From: Gordonibacter massiliensis (ex Traore et al. 2017)
GTDB lineage: Bacteria > Actinomycetota > Coriobacteriia > Coriobacteriales > Eggerthellaceae
DNA length: 64,000 bases
Direction: 5' to 3'
Assembly (NCBI GenBank): GCA_900170005.1
Contig: LT827128.1
Location: 806,001 to 870,000, forward strand
Below are positions 15,999 to 25,523 of this stretch, in pieces; the stretch's first letter is position 1; the number at the start of each line of letters is the position of its first letter. The notes under the pieces were generated by a model. It did not search any database. It saw only the letters and a list, made by a program, of their open reading frames with translations, and was not told where the DNA came from. The translations under genes and the position numbers were made by a program.

Positions 15999-16844
15999 AT
16001 GACATTGACTGAAGAGCAGCAGCGCAAGATGGAAAGAGCGCAGGAGATACTCGACTACCGGTTCACCGGCGAGCACCTCCTGCTCTCTGCCATCACCCAT
16101 CCCTCGGCCACCGAGGGCAAGTCCGTCAAGTACTCCTACGAGCGCCTGGAGTTTCTGGGCGACAGCATCCTGGGCGCCATCGTGGCGTCCATCGCGTTCC
16201 AACGCTTCCACGACCTGGACGAAGGGGGGCTCACGCGCATCAAGGTGGCCCTCGTGTCGGGCGCGAGCCTGTCGGACGTGGCCGAGCGACTCGGGTTCGC
16301 CGACATCATCGTGTTCGGCTCGTCGGAGACGGGCACGGGCAAGCGCGGGCTGCACTCCGCGCTGGAGAACGTGTACGAGGCCGTGGTGGCGGCGCTCTAC
16401 CTCGACGGCGGCATAGCGGCCGCGCAGGCGTTCGTGGAGCGCACGCTCATCCCGCGCATGTCCCTGGACATGGCGCGGGAGCCCGAGAACCCCAAGAGCG
16501 CCCTGCAGGAGAAGCTGCAGGAAGACGGCATCACGCCCACGTACAAGCTGGTGGAGACGCAGGGCCCGCCGCACGACCGCACGTTCGTGGCGCAGGTGTT
16601 CGCCGGCACGCAGGGCCTGGCCCGCGGCACGGGGCGCACGAAGAAGGAGGCCGAGAGCCAGGCGGCCAAGAGCACGCTCGCGCGCCTCGGCGAGTTCTTC
16701 GGTTTGGGCGTGGACGAGGAGACGCGCGCCGAGAAGGCGGAGGCGGCGAAGCTCGCCAAGGCCGAGAAGGCGGCGGCCCGCGCCGAGGAGAAGGCGCGCA
16801 AGAAAAGCGAGCGCGCCCAAGCCAAGCAGCGCAAGCAGGGGTAG
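15999..16844 (+). CDS. rnc: ribonuclease III
   Basis: 281 residues. The catalytic domain carries the signature ERLEFLGDS (49-57); a downstream acidic motif is HSALENVYEAVV. A double-stranded RNA-binding domain spans about 163-232 (NPKSALQEKLQ to KSTLARLG). It processes rRNA precursors and structured RNAs. A Lys/Ala/Glu-rich tail of about 45 residues extends beyond the usual end. It lies 3 bp upstream of smc. Confidence 0.96.
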   Translation: MTLTEEQQRKMERAQEILDYRFTGEHLLLSAITHPSATEGKSVKYSYERLEFLGDSILGAIVASIAFQRFHDLDEGGLTRIKVALVSGASLSDVAERLGFADIIVFGSSETGTGKRGLHSALENVYEAVVAALYLDGGIAAAQAFVERTLIPRMSLDMAREPENPKSALQEKLQEDGITPTYKLVETQGPPHDRTFVAQVFAGTQGLARGTGRTKKEAESQAAKSTLARLGEFFGLGVDEETRAEKAEAAKLAKAEKAAARAEEKARKKSERAQAKQRKQG

Positions 16845-16847
16845 GCC

Positions 16848-19800
16848 GTGTATCTGAAATCGCTGGTCCTCAAGGGCTTCAAATCGTTCGCCGACCGCAG
16901 CGCGCTCGCGCTCGAACCGGGCATCACGGCCGTCGTGGGCCCGAACGGGTCGGGGAAATCCAACATATCCGACGCCGTTCTGTGGGTGTTGGGCGAGCGC
17001 AACGCGAAGAACCTGCGCGGCCAGGCCATGGAGGACGTCATCTTCGCGGGGTCGTCGGCGCGCAAGCCGGTCGGCATCGCGGAGGTCGACCTGGTGCTGG
17101 ACAACTCGGACGGCACGCTGCCCGTGGACTTCTCCGAGGTGGCCATCACGCGGCGCATGTACCGTTCCGGCGAGAGCGAGTACCTGATCAACGGCACGGT
17201 GGCGCGCCGCATGGACGTGCTCGACATCCTGCACGACACGGGGCTCGGCACCGGCACGCACTCCATCATCAGCCAGGGCAGCCTGGATTCCATCCTGCAG
17301 TCGAAGCCGGAGGATCGCCGCGCGCTCATCGAGGAGGCGGCGGGCGTTCTGAAGCACAAGCAGCGCAAGGCGAAGAGCGAGCGCAAGCTCGAGCACATGG
17401 ACCAGCACCTCACGCGCGTGAAGGACGTGGCCGCCGAGGTGGAGCGCCAGTTGGGGCCCCTCGAGCGCAAGGCGAAGCGCGCGCTGGCCTACCAGGGCCT
17501 GTCCGCCGAGCTCTCCGAGCTCACGCTGGCCTTGGCCGTGGACGATCTGCGGGCGCTGCAGCGCGCCTGGGACGAGGCGGTGGCGCGCGAGCAGGCGATA
17601 GACGAGGAGCTGGCGCAGAAGAAAGCGGCCATCGCCGAGGCGGAGGCGCGCGCCGAGGAGCTGCAGGAGAAGATACGTCGCGACAGCGCCGACGCGGGGG
17701 AGTTGGCGAAGAGCCACCGCCGCGCGTCGTCGGCCGTGGAGCGCTTCGACGGGGCAACGCTGCTTCTGCACGAGAAGCGCCGCGCCGCGCAGGGACGCGA
17801 GTCCGAGCTGCGTGTGGAGCTGGAGGCGGGCAAGGCGCGGCGCGCGGCGGCCGAGGCCGAGCGCGCGCAGGCGGCCGCCCAGGTGGGCCAGGTGCGCGCC
17901 GACCGCGAGCGGGCCGACGCCGACGTGGAACGGCTCGCGACCGAGCACGCCGAGCTCACCGAGCGCCACCGCGCGCTCGATCGCGAGGCAGCCTCGCTCA
18001 CCGAGGCCCGGCGCGTCGCCGAGCGCGCGCAGGAGCAGGCGCGCCGCGAGCTGGCCGCCACGCAGGAGTCGCTGGCGAGCGGGCTCGCGCACGTGAAGCT
18101 CATCGAGGGCCACGGCAAGGAGCTCGAGCTGCAGCTCGAGCGCTCCCAGGCCGAGGCCGTGGCGCTCTCGGAGGCCGCCGCCGGCGGCGAGGCGGAGCTG
18201 GCGGCGCTCGTGGAGCGCGAGGCCGCCGCGCGCAACGCCGTGAGCGGGGCCTTCACGGGCCGCGAGGAGGCGCGCGCCGCGCTCGACGAGGCGCGCGACG
18301 AGGCGTCGCTTCTGGCCTCCGAGATCAAGGGCCTCGAAGAGGTCGAGCGCGCGAGCGCCGCCGCCGGCCCGGCGCGCGCGTGGCTGCTCGACCACGCCGG
18401 CGACGTGTCCGGCGCGCTCGCGCCGCTCTCGCACGTGCTGCGGGCGGACGCGGGATCCGAGGCGCTCGTGGAGCGCTTGCTGGGAGGCGACGTGGCGGCG
18501 CTCTTGGTGGACGACCCCGCCCAGGCCTCGGCCGTGGCGGCCGCGCTCGCGTCCTGCGACGAGCAGGGCGAGGTCGTGCTCGTCGCCCGCGCGGACGGGC
18601 GCGCCGAGGGGCCGGAGCCGCTCTCCCGCGTCGCCGCGGCGCAGGGAGGGGGCCGCGCGCTTGTCGACGGGCTGTCCTACCCGCCCGAAGCCGCCCGCGC
18701 CGTGGAGGCGCTGCTGGGCGACGTGGTGGTGTGCGACGGCTTGGACGCCGCGCTCGCCGCCCATGCCCGCGACGCCCTCGGCGCGCGCTTCGTCACCGAG
18801 GACGGCTGCGTGGTGTGGCCGAACGGCAAGGTGACGCTCGGGGCGGCCGCGGCCGACGACGCCGAGGGCGTGCTCGCCCGCGCGCGGCGCCTCGACGACC
18901 TGCGCGAGCGCCTGGCGTCGGCCGAGGCCGAGCGCGATCGCGCCCAGGAGGCGTCGACCGCGACGGAGGAGGCCCTGCGGCGGGCCCAGGGCGAGAGCCT
19001 GCGCCTGTCCCAGGAGCTCGCCGAGCTGCGCGGCAAGACGGACGCGGCCCGCGCCGACGCCCGTCGCGCCGAAGAGAAGCTGGCCGCCGTGCGCCGCGAG
19101 TTCGAGGACATCGAGCGCCAGCGCGCCGAGGCGGAGCGCACCGTGGCCGAGGCGCGCCCGTCGGTCGAGGCCTTGGAGCAGCGCCTGGCCGCCCTCGCGC
19201 AGGAGCTGGAGGAAAGCGCCGCGCGTTTGGAGGAGGCGCAGGACTCCGTCGTTCCGCTGCGCAAGCAGGCCGCGCAGGTGCGCGACGCCCTGGCCGAGGC
19301 CAAGCTCAAGGCCGCCACGCTCGCCGAGCGCGAGACGTACACGGCCCGCGTGGTGGACGCCCGCCAGCGGGAGATCGAGCAGGCCGACGCCGCCGACGCC
19401 GAGGCCCGCGACGCCCTGGCGCGCAAGGTGGTGGCGCAGGAGCGCATCGAGCCTTTGCTCGCGCTCATGGAGGAGCTCTCCGACAGCGCCCGGCGCCGCA
19501 CGCGCGCGCTCGAGGACGCCGCGAACGCCGCGCAGGACGCCGCCGGCGGCATGCACCACGCCGCCAACGAGGCCCGCGCCGCCGCGCGCGCGGCCCACGA
19601 CGCGTTCGACGAGGCCAACGCCCGCATGGGCCAGGCGCGCGTCGACAAGGGCCGCTTGGAGGTGCAGGTGGAGGCCGCCGTGAACGCCATCGTCCACGAC
19701 TGCAAGACGCCGCTCGACCACGCGCTCGCCCTGCCCGAGTTGGAGGACCGCGGGGCGTGCGAGGACCAGGCGTTCAAGCTGCGCCGCCGCATAGCCAACA

Positions 19801-20414
19801 TGGGCACCATCAACCCCGACGCCGCCGACGAGTACGAGCGCCTGAAGACCCGCTACGACTACCTGGCCGCGCAGCTCGCCGACCTCGACGGAGCCCGGCG
19901 CGCCCTCGGCAAGATCGTACGCGTCATCGACGCCCGCATGAAGGACGACTTCATCCGCACGTTCGACGCGGTCAACAAGAACTTCAGCGAGATATTCGCC
20001 GTGCTGTTCCCCGGCGGTTCCGCGGAGCTCTCGCTCGTGGATCCCGAGGACTTGGAGAACACGGGCGTGGAGGTGACGGCCCAGCCTCGCGGCAAGCGCA
20101 TCACGAAGATGATGCTCATGTCCGGCGGCGAGAAGTCGCTCACGGCGCTCGCGCTCCTGTTCGCGGTGTACCGCATCCGCGCCACGCCGTTCTACATCCT
20201 CGACGAGGTGGAGGCCGCGCTCGACGATTCCAACCTGCGGCGCCTCACGGCCTACCTGGGAACGCTGCGCGACCGCACGCAGCTCATCATGATCACCCAC
20301 CAGCGCCGTACCATGGAGATGGCCGACGTCCTGTTCGGCGTGTCCATGCAGGCCGACGGCGTGACGAAAGTGGTCAGCCAGAAGCTTGAACATGCGCTGA
20401 TGCATGCGGAATAG
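16848..20414 (+). CDS. smc: chromosome segregation protein SMC
   Basis: 1188 residues, normal length. Walker A GPNGSGKSN (31-39); two long coiled coils flank a hinge at about 505-655; the C-terminal ATPase half has signature LMSGGEKSLTALAL and Walker B FYILDEVEAALDD. It condenses and organises the chromosome with ScpA/ScpB, which are not in this window. GTG start at 16848, 3 bp after rnc. The coiled-coil parts are extremely Ala/Glu/Arg-rich, producing long spurious open frames on the other strand. Confidence 0.97.
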   Translation: MYLKSLVLKGFKSFADRSALALEPGITAVVGPNGSGKSNISDAVLWVLGERNAKNLRGQAMEDVIFAGSSARKPVGIAEVDLVLDNSDGTLPVDFSEVAITRRMYRSGESEYLINGTVARRMDVLDILHDTGLGTGTHSIISQGSLDSILQSKPEDRRALIEEAAGVLKHKQRKAKSERKLEHMDQHLTRVKDVAAEVERQLGPLERKAKRALAYQGLSAELSELTLALAVDDLRALQRAWDEAVAREQAIDEELAQKKAAIAEAEARAEELQEKIRRDSADAGELAKSHRRASSAVERFDGATLLLHEKRRAAQGRESELRVELEAGKARRAAAEAERAQAAAQVGQVRADRERADADVERLATEHAELTERHRALDREAASLTEARRVAERAQEQARRELAATQESLASGLAHVKLIEGHGKELELQLERSQAEAVALSEAAAGGEAELAALVEREAAARNAVSGAFTGREEARAALDEARDEASLLASEIKGLEEVERASAAAGPARAWLLDHAGDVSGALAPLSHVLRADAGSEALVERLLGGDVAALLVDDPAQASAVAAALASCDEQGEVVLVARADGRAEGPEPLSRVAAAQGGGRALVDGLSYPPEAARAVEALLGDVVVCDGLDAALAAHARDALGARFVTEDGCVVWPNGKVTLGAAAADDAEGVLARARRLDDLRERLASAEAERDRAQEASTATEEALRRAQGESLRLSQELAELRGKTDAARADARRAEEKLAAVRREFEDIERQRAEAERTVAEARPSVEALEQRLAALAQELEESAARLEEAQDSVVPLRKQAAQVRDALAEAKLKAATLAERETYTARVVDARQREIEQADAADAEARDALARKVVAQERIEPLLALMEELSDSARRRTRALEDAANAAQDAAGGMHHAANEARAAARAAHDAFDEANARMGQARVDKGRLEVQVEAAVNAIVHDCKTPLDHALALPELEDRGACEDQAFKLRRRIANMGTINPDAADEYERLKTRYDYLAAQLADLDGARRALGKIVRVIDARMKDDFIRTFDAVNKNFSEIFAVLFPGGSAELSLVDPEDLENTGVEVTAQPRGKRITKMMLMSGGEKSLTALALLFAVYRIRATPFYILDEVEAALDDSNLRRLTAYLGTLRDRTQLIMITHQRRTMEMADVLFGVSMQADGVTKVVSQKLEHALMHAE

Positions 20415-20558
20415 GTCGTTCGACCTGCGGGAAGGGCCCGGCGGAGGGCTGGTTCCACCTGCGGGGCGCATGATCGAACTTCTGGCACCCTGGCGGGAAC
20501 CGTCGTCCTGTGGGAGCTTTGATGAGAAGGGGTGCTCCGGAAGCGGGGCCGTCCTCCC

Positions 20559-20682
20559 TTTGTCATCCTGAGCGGAGGCGGCGCAGCCGCCGGAGTCGAA
20601 GGATCTTCGAGGGCGTGAGGCTGCCTTCGCCAAACATCCTTCGCTCCTGCTTCGCGCTTGCTCTGCACGCTCAGGACAACAA
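20559..20682. repeat. dispersed hairpin repeat A, decayed copy
   Basis: The left arm TTTGTCATCCTGAGCGGAGG and GAGTCGAAGGATC are intact. The right arm is degenerate (CATCCTTCGCTCC and GCTCAGGACAACAA). It sits in the smc downstream gap (20415-20709), which otherwise holds nothing recognisable. Confidence 0.75.
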
Positions 20683-20709
20683 CCGGCGAAGGGCGAAATC
20701 GCCCTCGCG

Positions 20710-21063
20710 CTACTTCACCAGCACGTGGACGATGGTGGCGACGGCCCACAGGAACAGCAGCACGCAGTTGACCTTCGCCAGGACGTTGAGCACCTTGTTC
20801 GGCAGCTTCTCGCCTTTGACCAGCACGTCCGCGTTCAGCAGCGAGAACATGAGTATCACGAGCGAATGGCTGGACATGTTGCCCTCGTTGCCCGTGAAAA
20901 GGGAGTGGAAGAACCCGATCCACAGGAGGGGCAGGGCGACCAACGTGATGATGCGGAACGTCCTGTTGCCGCGTCCCTTGCTCCAAGGGGAGCTTTCTCC
21001 CTGCAAGCTCGTTCTAGTTGCACGCTCGCTTGCAGCCGTCGTTTCCAAACGCTCTTCAGCCAT
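20710..21063 (-). CDS. small membrane protein of unknown function
   Basis: 117 residues from the ATG ending at 21063, which has GGAG 9 bp upstream; an in-frame ATG at 21078 is possible. A polar 35-residue N-terminus is followed by three hydrophobic segments (about 38-58, 68-80 and 95-114 of the 117). I do not recognise the family. It is transcribed divergently from the PadR regulator, so it may be a regulated target. Confidence 0.65.
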   Translation of the reverse strand: MAEERLETTAASERATRTSLQGESSPWSKGRGNRTFRIITLVALPLLWIGFFHSLFTGNEGNMSSHSLVILMFSLLNADVLVKGEKLPNKVLNVLAKVNCVLLFLWAVATIVHVLVK

Positions 21064-21177
21064 GATGGGACGCTCCATTTCCAAGATAGAGTATAGTGGG
21101 AATCCGAAGATACAGTTCGCTTGCAAGCATCCTGATTGTAGCATACTATCCATCATTGATATACTAGAAGGAGCGAA

Positions 21178-21519
21178 ATGGCGAAGAGGAGCCCGTACGA
21201 GACGGGGGAGCTTTCCGACAGCATCTTCCTGATCCTGCTGGCCACGCTCGAGCCGGTGTACGGGTATCGGATCATGCAGAGCATCGAGGAGTCCACGGAC
21301 GGCGCGGTGAAGGTGGGCCCTGCCACCATGTACACGACGCTCAAGAAGCTTAAACAGGCGGGCTGGATCGTTGAAACCGCCGAGGACGACAAGCGCATCC
21401 TCTACGCGGCCACCGACGAGGGCCGCGCGGTGCTCGAGCGCGATTTCGCGCGGCGCAAGCGGCTGGTCGCCTTCGCGGAGGATCGGCTGAACGGGAGGGG
21501 CGAGGGGGACCATGGCTAA
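21178..21519 (+). CDS. PadR family transcriptional regulator
   Basis: 113 residues, the short PadR-s2 type. It has the PadR winged-helix pattern: ILLATLEPVYGYRIMQSIEE, then GPATMYTTLKKLKQAGWI and the wing RILYAATDEGR. AGAAGGAG precedes the ATG at 21178. The upstream 115 bp shared with the divergent small membrane gene has several TATACT/ATACTA elements that could be promoter or operator, not resolved further. It overlaps the DUF2812 gene by 8 bp; PadR-DUF2812 pairs are a common arrangement. Confidence 0.9.
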   Translation: MAKRSPYETGELSDSIFLILLATLEPVYGYRIMQSIEESTDGAVKVGPATMYTTLKKLKQAGWIVETAEDDKRILYAATDEGRAVLERDFARRKRLVAFAEDRLNGRGEGDHG

Positions 21520-22063
21520 GTACCGGTTGTGCGGAGGGTTGGCCATCATGCCCGAGCACGACATGGCGATGCTCGCCGACATGAGCGCGCGGGGATGGCA
21601 CCTGGCCGGGTTCTCGTGCGGGATCCTGTACCGCTTCGAGGCGGGAGAGCCGCATGCGTACGACTACGCGGTGGACTTCCAGCGCGACTTCCCGGCGGAA
21701 GCGCGCGAGCTCTATCGCATCGCCGGCTGGGAGTGCGTGGCGCAGGGCTCCGCGTGGCAGATCGTGCGCGCCGAGGCCGGCACCGTCCCGCTGTACACCG
21801 ACGACGACGCGGAGGAGGCGACGATCGCCGCGAGCCGGGCGGGCCTGGGCTGGGCCGCGCTCGTCTGCGCGCTCGCGGCCGCTCTGCTCTTCGCCCTGCA
21901 AGCTCGGCTCTCCGCCCAAGGCAACGAGCCGGGGGCGTGGGCGAGCCTCGCGGCGTGCGTGGTGTTCGCCGCCGGGTTCGTGTTCTCGTTCTTTCCCTTC
22001 GTGGGCTACACGCGCACGTTGCGCAAGATCCACGTCGAGCAGGAGGAGGATCCCCGGCGCTGA
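21512..22063 (+). CDS. DUF2812 domain-containing membrane protein
   Basis: 183 residues. The N-terminal soluble domain (about 1-95) has the DUF2812 pattern, with DMSARGWHLAGFS and YRIAGWECVAQG. Two transmembrane helices follow (about 112-132 and 145-165) and a short basic tail. DUF2812 proteins are habitually encoded with PadR regulators and are probably membrane-associated partners, but no activity is known to me. It overlaps the padR gene. Confidence 0.85.
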   Translation: MAKYRLCGGLAIMPEHDMAMLADMSARGWHLAGFSCGILYRFEAGEPHAYDYAVDFQRDFPAEARELYRIAGWECVAQGSAWQIVRAEAGTVPLYTDDDAEEATIAASRAGLGWAALVCALAAALLFALQARLSAQGNEPGAWASLAACVVFAAGFVFSFFPFVGYTRTLRKIHVEQEEDPRR

Positions 22064-22116
22064 CGAGCGGCCGCATTTGGGATACACTGTTCAGGCGAAC
22101 AAGAAAGGAGCCCGTC

Positions 22117-23037
22117 ATGGGATTTTTCGATAGGATCAGCGAGGGGCTCTCCCGCTCGCGCGACAAGTTCAAGGAGCAGATGAACGTCCTGCTGGACCGC
22201 GGTCCGGACTTGGACGACGAGTTCTGGGACGGCTTGGAGGAGACGCTCATCCTGGCCGACATCGGCGGTGCGGCGGCGAGCGACATCGTGGAGAACCTGC
22301 GCGACCAAGCCACCCGCAAGGCGCTGCCCGACGCCTACGCCGTGCTCGATATGCTGAACGACCAGATTGCCTCCACGTTCACGCCGGGGGGCGAGGAGGT
22401 GTTCGGCGGGGCTGAGGCCATCGTGCTGTTCGTGGGCATCAACGGCACGGGCAAGACCACCACGGTGGGCAAGCTGGCCAAGGAGGCGACCGACGCTGGG
22501 CGCAAGGTGCTGTTGGGCAGCGCCGACACGTTCCGCGCCGCCGCCATCGAGCAGCTGGAGGTGTGGGCGCGGCGCGCGGACGTGGAGATCTGCACGCGCG
22601 AGCGCGGCAGCGATCCGGCGAGCGTGTGCTACGACACCATCGAGCGCGCCGAGCAGGAGGGCGCCGACCTCGTGCTCGTGGACACGGCCGGGCGCCTGCA
22701 CACGTCGGCAGACCTCATGCGCGAGCTGGAGAAAGTGGTGAACGTGGTGCGCAAGCGCGCGAACATGCCCGTGTACACGGTGCTCGTGACCGACGCCACC
22801 ACCGGCCAGAACGGTTTGGCCCAGGCGCGCGAGTTCGACCGCGCGCTCGATCTGGACGGCGTCATCGTCACGAAGCTCGACGGCACGGCCAAGGGCGGCA
22901 TCGCGCTGGCCGTGAGCCACGATCTGGGGCTTCCCGTGCTCAAGATCGGCGTGGGCGAGGGCCTGGACGACCTCAAGGACTTCGACGCGCACGACTTCGC
23001 CCGCGCCCTCGTGGGCGACTTCGACGAGCGCGGATAG
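22117..23037 (+). CDS. ftsY: signal recognition particle receptor FtsY
   Basis: 306 residues, without the long acidic A domain of E. coli FtsY. N domain about 1-95; the G domain has GINGTGKTTT, DTAGRLH and TKLDGTAKGG. It docks ribosome-SRP complexes at the membrane. The ATG at 22117 follows AAGAAAGGAG. A possible promoter CTGACG-17 bp-TACACT (22060-22088) begins at the end of the DUF2812 gene. It pairs functionally with ffh at 26100. Confidence 0.96.
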   Translation: MGFFDRISEGLSRSRDKFKEQMNVLLDRGPDLDDEFWDGLEETLILADIGGAAASDIVENLRDQATRKALPDAYAVLDMLNDQIASTFTPGGEEVFGGAEAIVLFVGINGTGKTTTVGKLAKEATDAGRKVLLGSADTFRAAAIEQLEVWARRADVEICTRERGSDPASVCYDTIERAEQEGADLVLVDTAGRLHTSADLMRELEKVVNVVRKRANMPVYTVLVTDATTGQNGLAQAREFDRALDLDGVIVTKLDGTAKGGIALAVSHDLGLPVLKIGVGEGLDDLKDFDAHDFARALVGDFDERG

Positions 23038-23052
23038 CGCGATCGTCCGCCG

Positions 23053-23112
23053 GTTGTCATCCTGAGCGGAGGCGGCGAAGCCGCCGGAGTCGAAGGATCC
23101 CGCGCGGCGCCA
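23053..23112 (+). repeat. dispersed repeat A, half copy
   Basis: GTTGTCATCCTGAGCGG through GAGTCGAAGGATC and CGCGCGG is present, without the right arm. It ends 3 bp before the ribosome site of the metallo-hydrolase gene, so it forms most of that gene's leader. Confidence 0.85.
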
Positions 23113-23129
23113 GCAAGGAGAATGTCATT

Positions 23130-24125
23130 ATGCATAGTATCCAAGTGCACGCGGCCCCCGACGTGTTCGAGGTCAAGGTTCCGTTCGAGAACGTGAGCAC
23201 GAGCGCCACGAACTGCTTCGTCGTGGTCGACGGCGGCGAGGCGCTCGTGGTGGACACGGGGGCGCCCACCGACGAGGGGGCGGCCGCGCTGGAAGCCGCC
23301 TTGGACGAGCTGGGCGTCGATCGACGGCGCGCGACCTTCTTCCTCACGCACCTGCATCTCGACCACGCCGGGCTCGTGGATGCCGTCGTGCCCGCCGGCG
23401 CGCGCGTCTGCGCGAGCGAGGTGGACTTCGCGGCCGTGCGCGCCACGCGCGCCGCGGCCTACTTCGAGGAGACGCGCCGCCTGTTCGAGCGAGAGGGCCT
23501 GTCGTTCGCCGACGCGTCGGGCTTCGCCCGCTATGCCATCGAGCCGCAGCTGTTCGACCCCGAGCGGATCGACCTGGCCTTCGTGGGCGAGGGGAACGAG
23601 CTGCGCGTCGGCCGCTACGCTCTACGCGTGGTGGAGACGCCCGGCCATACGCCCGGCCATCTGTCGCTGTTCGAGCCCTCCTCCGGCATCCTGTTCGGCG
23701 GCGACCACGTGCTCTTCGTCATCTCGCCCAGCATCGCGCTGTTCCCCGACGGGGCCGACGGCCTGCAAGCATACCTCAACAGCCTGGACAAGGTGCGCGC
23801 GCTCGGCTGCAAGCGCCTGCTCGTGTCGCACGGGGAGCCGCGCGACGACTTCGCCGAGCGCGTGGATTGGCTGGCCGAGCACCACGTGGCGCGCCTGCGC
23901 GAGGCCGCCGCCATCGTGGCCGCCGAGCCGGGCCTCACCGGCGAGCAGGTCATCCGCCGCATCCGCTGGAACGTGCCGCACGACAGGTGGGAGGACATCT
24001 CGTTCGTGCAGCGCTGGTGCATCGTCACCGAGGGCATCGTCATCCTCGACCACCTGGCCGACCGCGCCCTCGTGCGCCGCGAGCTGGACGACCAGGGCGT
24101 GTGGCGGTACCTCCAAAGCGTTTGA
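23130..24125 (+). CDS. MBL-fold metallo-hydrolase
   Basis: 331 residues. The metallo-beta-lactamase metal motif is THLHLDHAG (HxHxDH), with further ligands in ETPGHTPGHLS, GGDHVL and SHGEP. The C-terminal helical part (about 235-331) resembles the extra domain of glyoxalase II-like and lactonase-like members. Substrate unknown. AAGGAG lies 9 bp before the ATG, directly after the half copy of repeat A. It converges with the minus-strand PIN gene. Confidence 0.9.
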   Translation: MHSIQVHAAPDVFEVKVPFENVSTSATNCFVVVDGGEALVVDTGAPTDEGAAALEAALDELGVDRRRATFFLTHLHLDHAGLVDAVVPAGARVCASEVDFAAVRATRAAAYFEETRRLFEREGLSFADASGFARYAIEPQLFDPERIDLAFVGEGNELRVGRYALRVVETPGHTPGHLSLFEPSSGILFGGDHVLFVISPSIALFPDGADGLQAYLNSLDKVRALGCKRLLVSHGEPRDDFAERVDWLAEHHVARLREAAAIVAAEPGLTGEQVIRRIRWNVPHDRWEDISFVQRWCIVTEGIVILDHLADRALVRRELDDQGVWRYLQSV

Positions 24126-24214
24126 AGCCTCTGCGAAGCAGCTTGCGTCAGCAGCGACATGGCGGCGATGCAAGCGTTTTGATGCGGAAAGCGCACGAGA
24201 TTGCGGCCGGATAG

Positions 24215-24766
24215 TTAAAAGCCCGTGAGCGGGTCGATGGGCTTCTCGTAGAACTCCGTGAAGCTGCGCGCGCCGATCCAGCGTCCTTCTGCCAGCATGT
24301 CGGCCCAGATGGCATTCGCCTCCGCCTCGCTGACGAGTGCGTTTTCATACGCCTCGACCAAGATGCTGCCCGTGGTCTTGTACTTGAGCCGGTAGGCGCA
24401 GATGTAGGCAGCGGTGTCGCGGAAGTTGTTGCTGGCGACGATGCCCTTTTCGGTGATGGCGAGCGCCATAGCCGCCGCCTCGCCCTTGCCGACGACCTTG
24501 AATCCGGGTTTCGGCCGGCTTGTCATCTCTCGGTACAGGGGGAATGCAGGCGAAGCCAGTTCGATATCGCGGACTTTCGCATCGTCGCTCGCCGCGAGCG
24601 AAGCCACCCGCTCTTTGAAGGCGGGCGCGGCCACGCGCGAGAGTTCGTCGAGCACGGATTGCGGAACGACCACGCGGCCCGGATAGAGCTGCGTGACGAT
24701 GCTTCCCCGATCGGTCCAGAGGAAAGCGGAAAGGCAGTCGGTGTCGAAGAAGAGCGGCTCAGTCAA
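24215..24766 (-). CDS. PIN-domain protein (putative ribonuclease toxin)
   Basis: 183 residues. PIN-like acidic residues are seen as FFDTD near the start, VLDEL near residue 40, GKGEAAAMAL near 95 and SNNFRDT near 112, in the expected order. PIN proteins cut RNA and are often toxins, but this one has no small antitoxin partner; it is third in an operon after HTH and ImmA genes and overlaps the ImmA gene by 8 bp. The nearest adjacent genes are backbone genes, so the trio looks inserted. Confidence 0.75.
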   Translation of the reverse strand: MTEPLFFDTDCLSAFLWTDRGSIVTQLYPGRVVVPQSVLDELSRVAAPAFKERVASLAASDDAKVRDIELASPAFPLYREMTSRPKPGFKVVGKGEAAAMALAITEKGIVASNNFRDTAAYICAYRLKYKTTGSILVEAYENALVSEAEANAIWADMLAEGRWIGARSFTEFYEKPIDPLTGF

Positions 24767-25523
24767 CGAGCTCGCCGTCTTCGAACGTCTCGACGCTGAT
24801 ATCGTCGCGGAATCCGTCAGCCAGCAGCTCTTCCGCCTTGCCCTGGGATATGGCTCCCTGCTCGAACAGGGAGCAGAGGCGCTCGATGTAGTCGCCGTCC
24901 GCCATGCGGGCGCTTCTTCCGCGTCGCGGTTCGTAAAGCGTCGTGGGATAGCCGAGATGGCGAGCGCTTGCCTTGACGTTGCGGCTGAAAGCGTCTTTCT
25001 GCTCGTCCGTCACCACGCCTTCGTCTTGCAGGCGAACGAGCAGCGCCATGCGCGAGAGTCCGAACTTCTGCTCGATTCCCACGATGGCCGCCAGCAGATG
25101 GTCGTTGTCGGCCGCTTTTTCCGAAGCGAGGCCGCGTGTTTTCAGCTCGTTGCGAAGAGCATGGTAGGGCAGCAGGAAGTACGAGGCGAATGCGTCGGCC
25201 GTCCACTCCGTTTCGCTGTAGCGCTTCGTGCTCTTCGGGCAAATCACGGCTGTGGCTGCATCGTCGAAGAACAGGTGGTACAGCTCATGGGCGAGCGTGA
25301 ACCGCTGCCTTCCGAGCGTCTGGGCCGAGTTGAAGGCGATGAGCGAGAAATCCTCGTGTTTGATGCACATGCCGCTGATGGATTCACCCAAAGGATAGGC
25401 CACGGTGGTGAGCGAGGGGATCTCTCGAGCGCACGCGAACACGTCGATGGGGGAGAGGTTGTCTTTTCCGAGGTCGGCGCGTAACGTCTCGGCCAGGCGC
25501 GACGCGTCGTCCCTACGCCTCAC
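24759..25523 (-). CDS. ImmA/IrrE family metallo-endopeptidase
   Basis: 254 residues from the GTG at 25523, which has AGAGGG upstream and overlaps the end of the HTH gene; an upstream extension would run in the shadow of that gene. The zinc protease motif is HELYH (79-83), with a downstream EWTADAFASYFLLP that supplies the third ligand. ImmA/IrrE proteases cleave partner HTH repressors to switch on mobile elements or stress genes. The cotranscribed HTH protein is the likely target here. Confidence 0.85.
   Translation of the reverse strand: MRRRDDASRLAETLRADLGKDNLSPIDVFACAREIPSLTTVAYPLGESISGMCIKHEDFSLIAFNSAQTLGRQRFTLAHELYHLFFDDAATAVICPKSTKRYSETEWTADAFASYFLLPYHALRNELKTRGLASEKAADNDHLLAAIVGIEQKFGLSRMALLVRLQDEGVVTDEQKDAFSRNVKASARHLGYPTTLYEPRRGRSARMADGDYIERLCSLFEQGAISQGKAEELLADGFRDDISVETFEDGELVD

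Noticed and set aside
15849-20633. Very long minus-strand open frame opposite smc (over 1500 codons)
   Set aside because: It lies antisense to an unmistakable SMC protein; long antisense frames are expected from the GC-biased third codon positions. Its translation is low-complexity.
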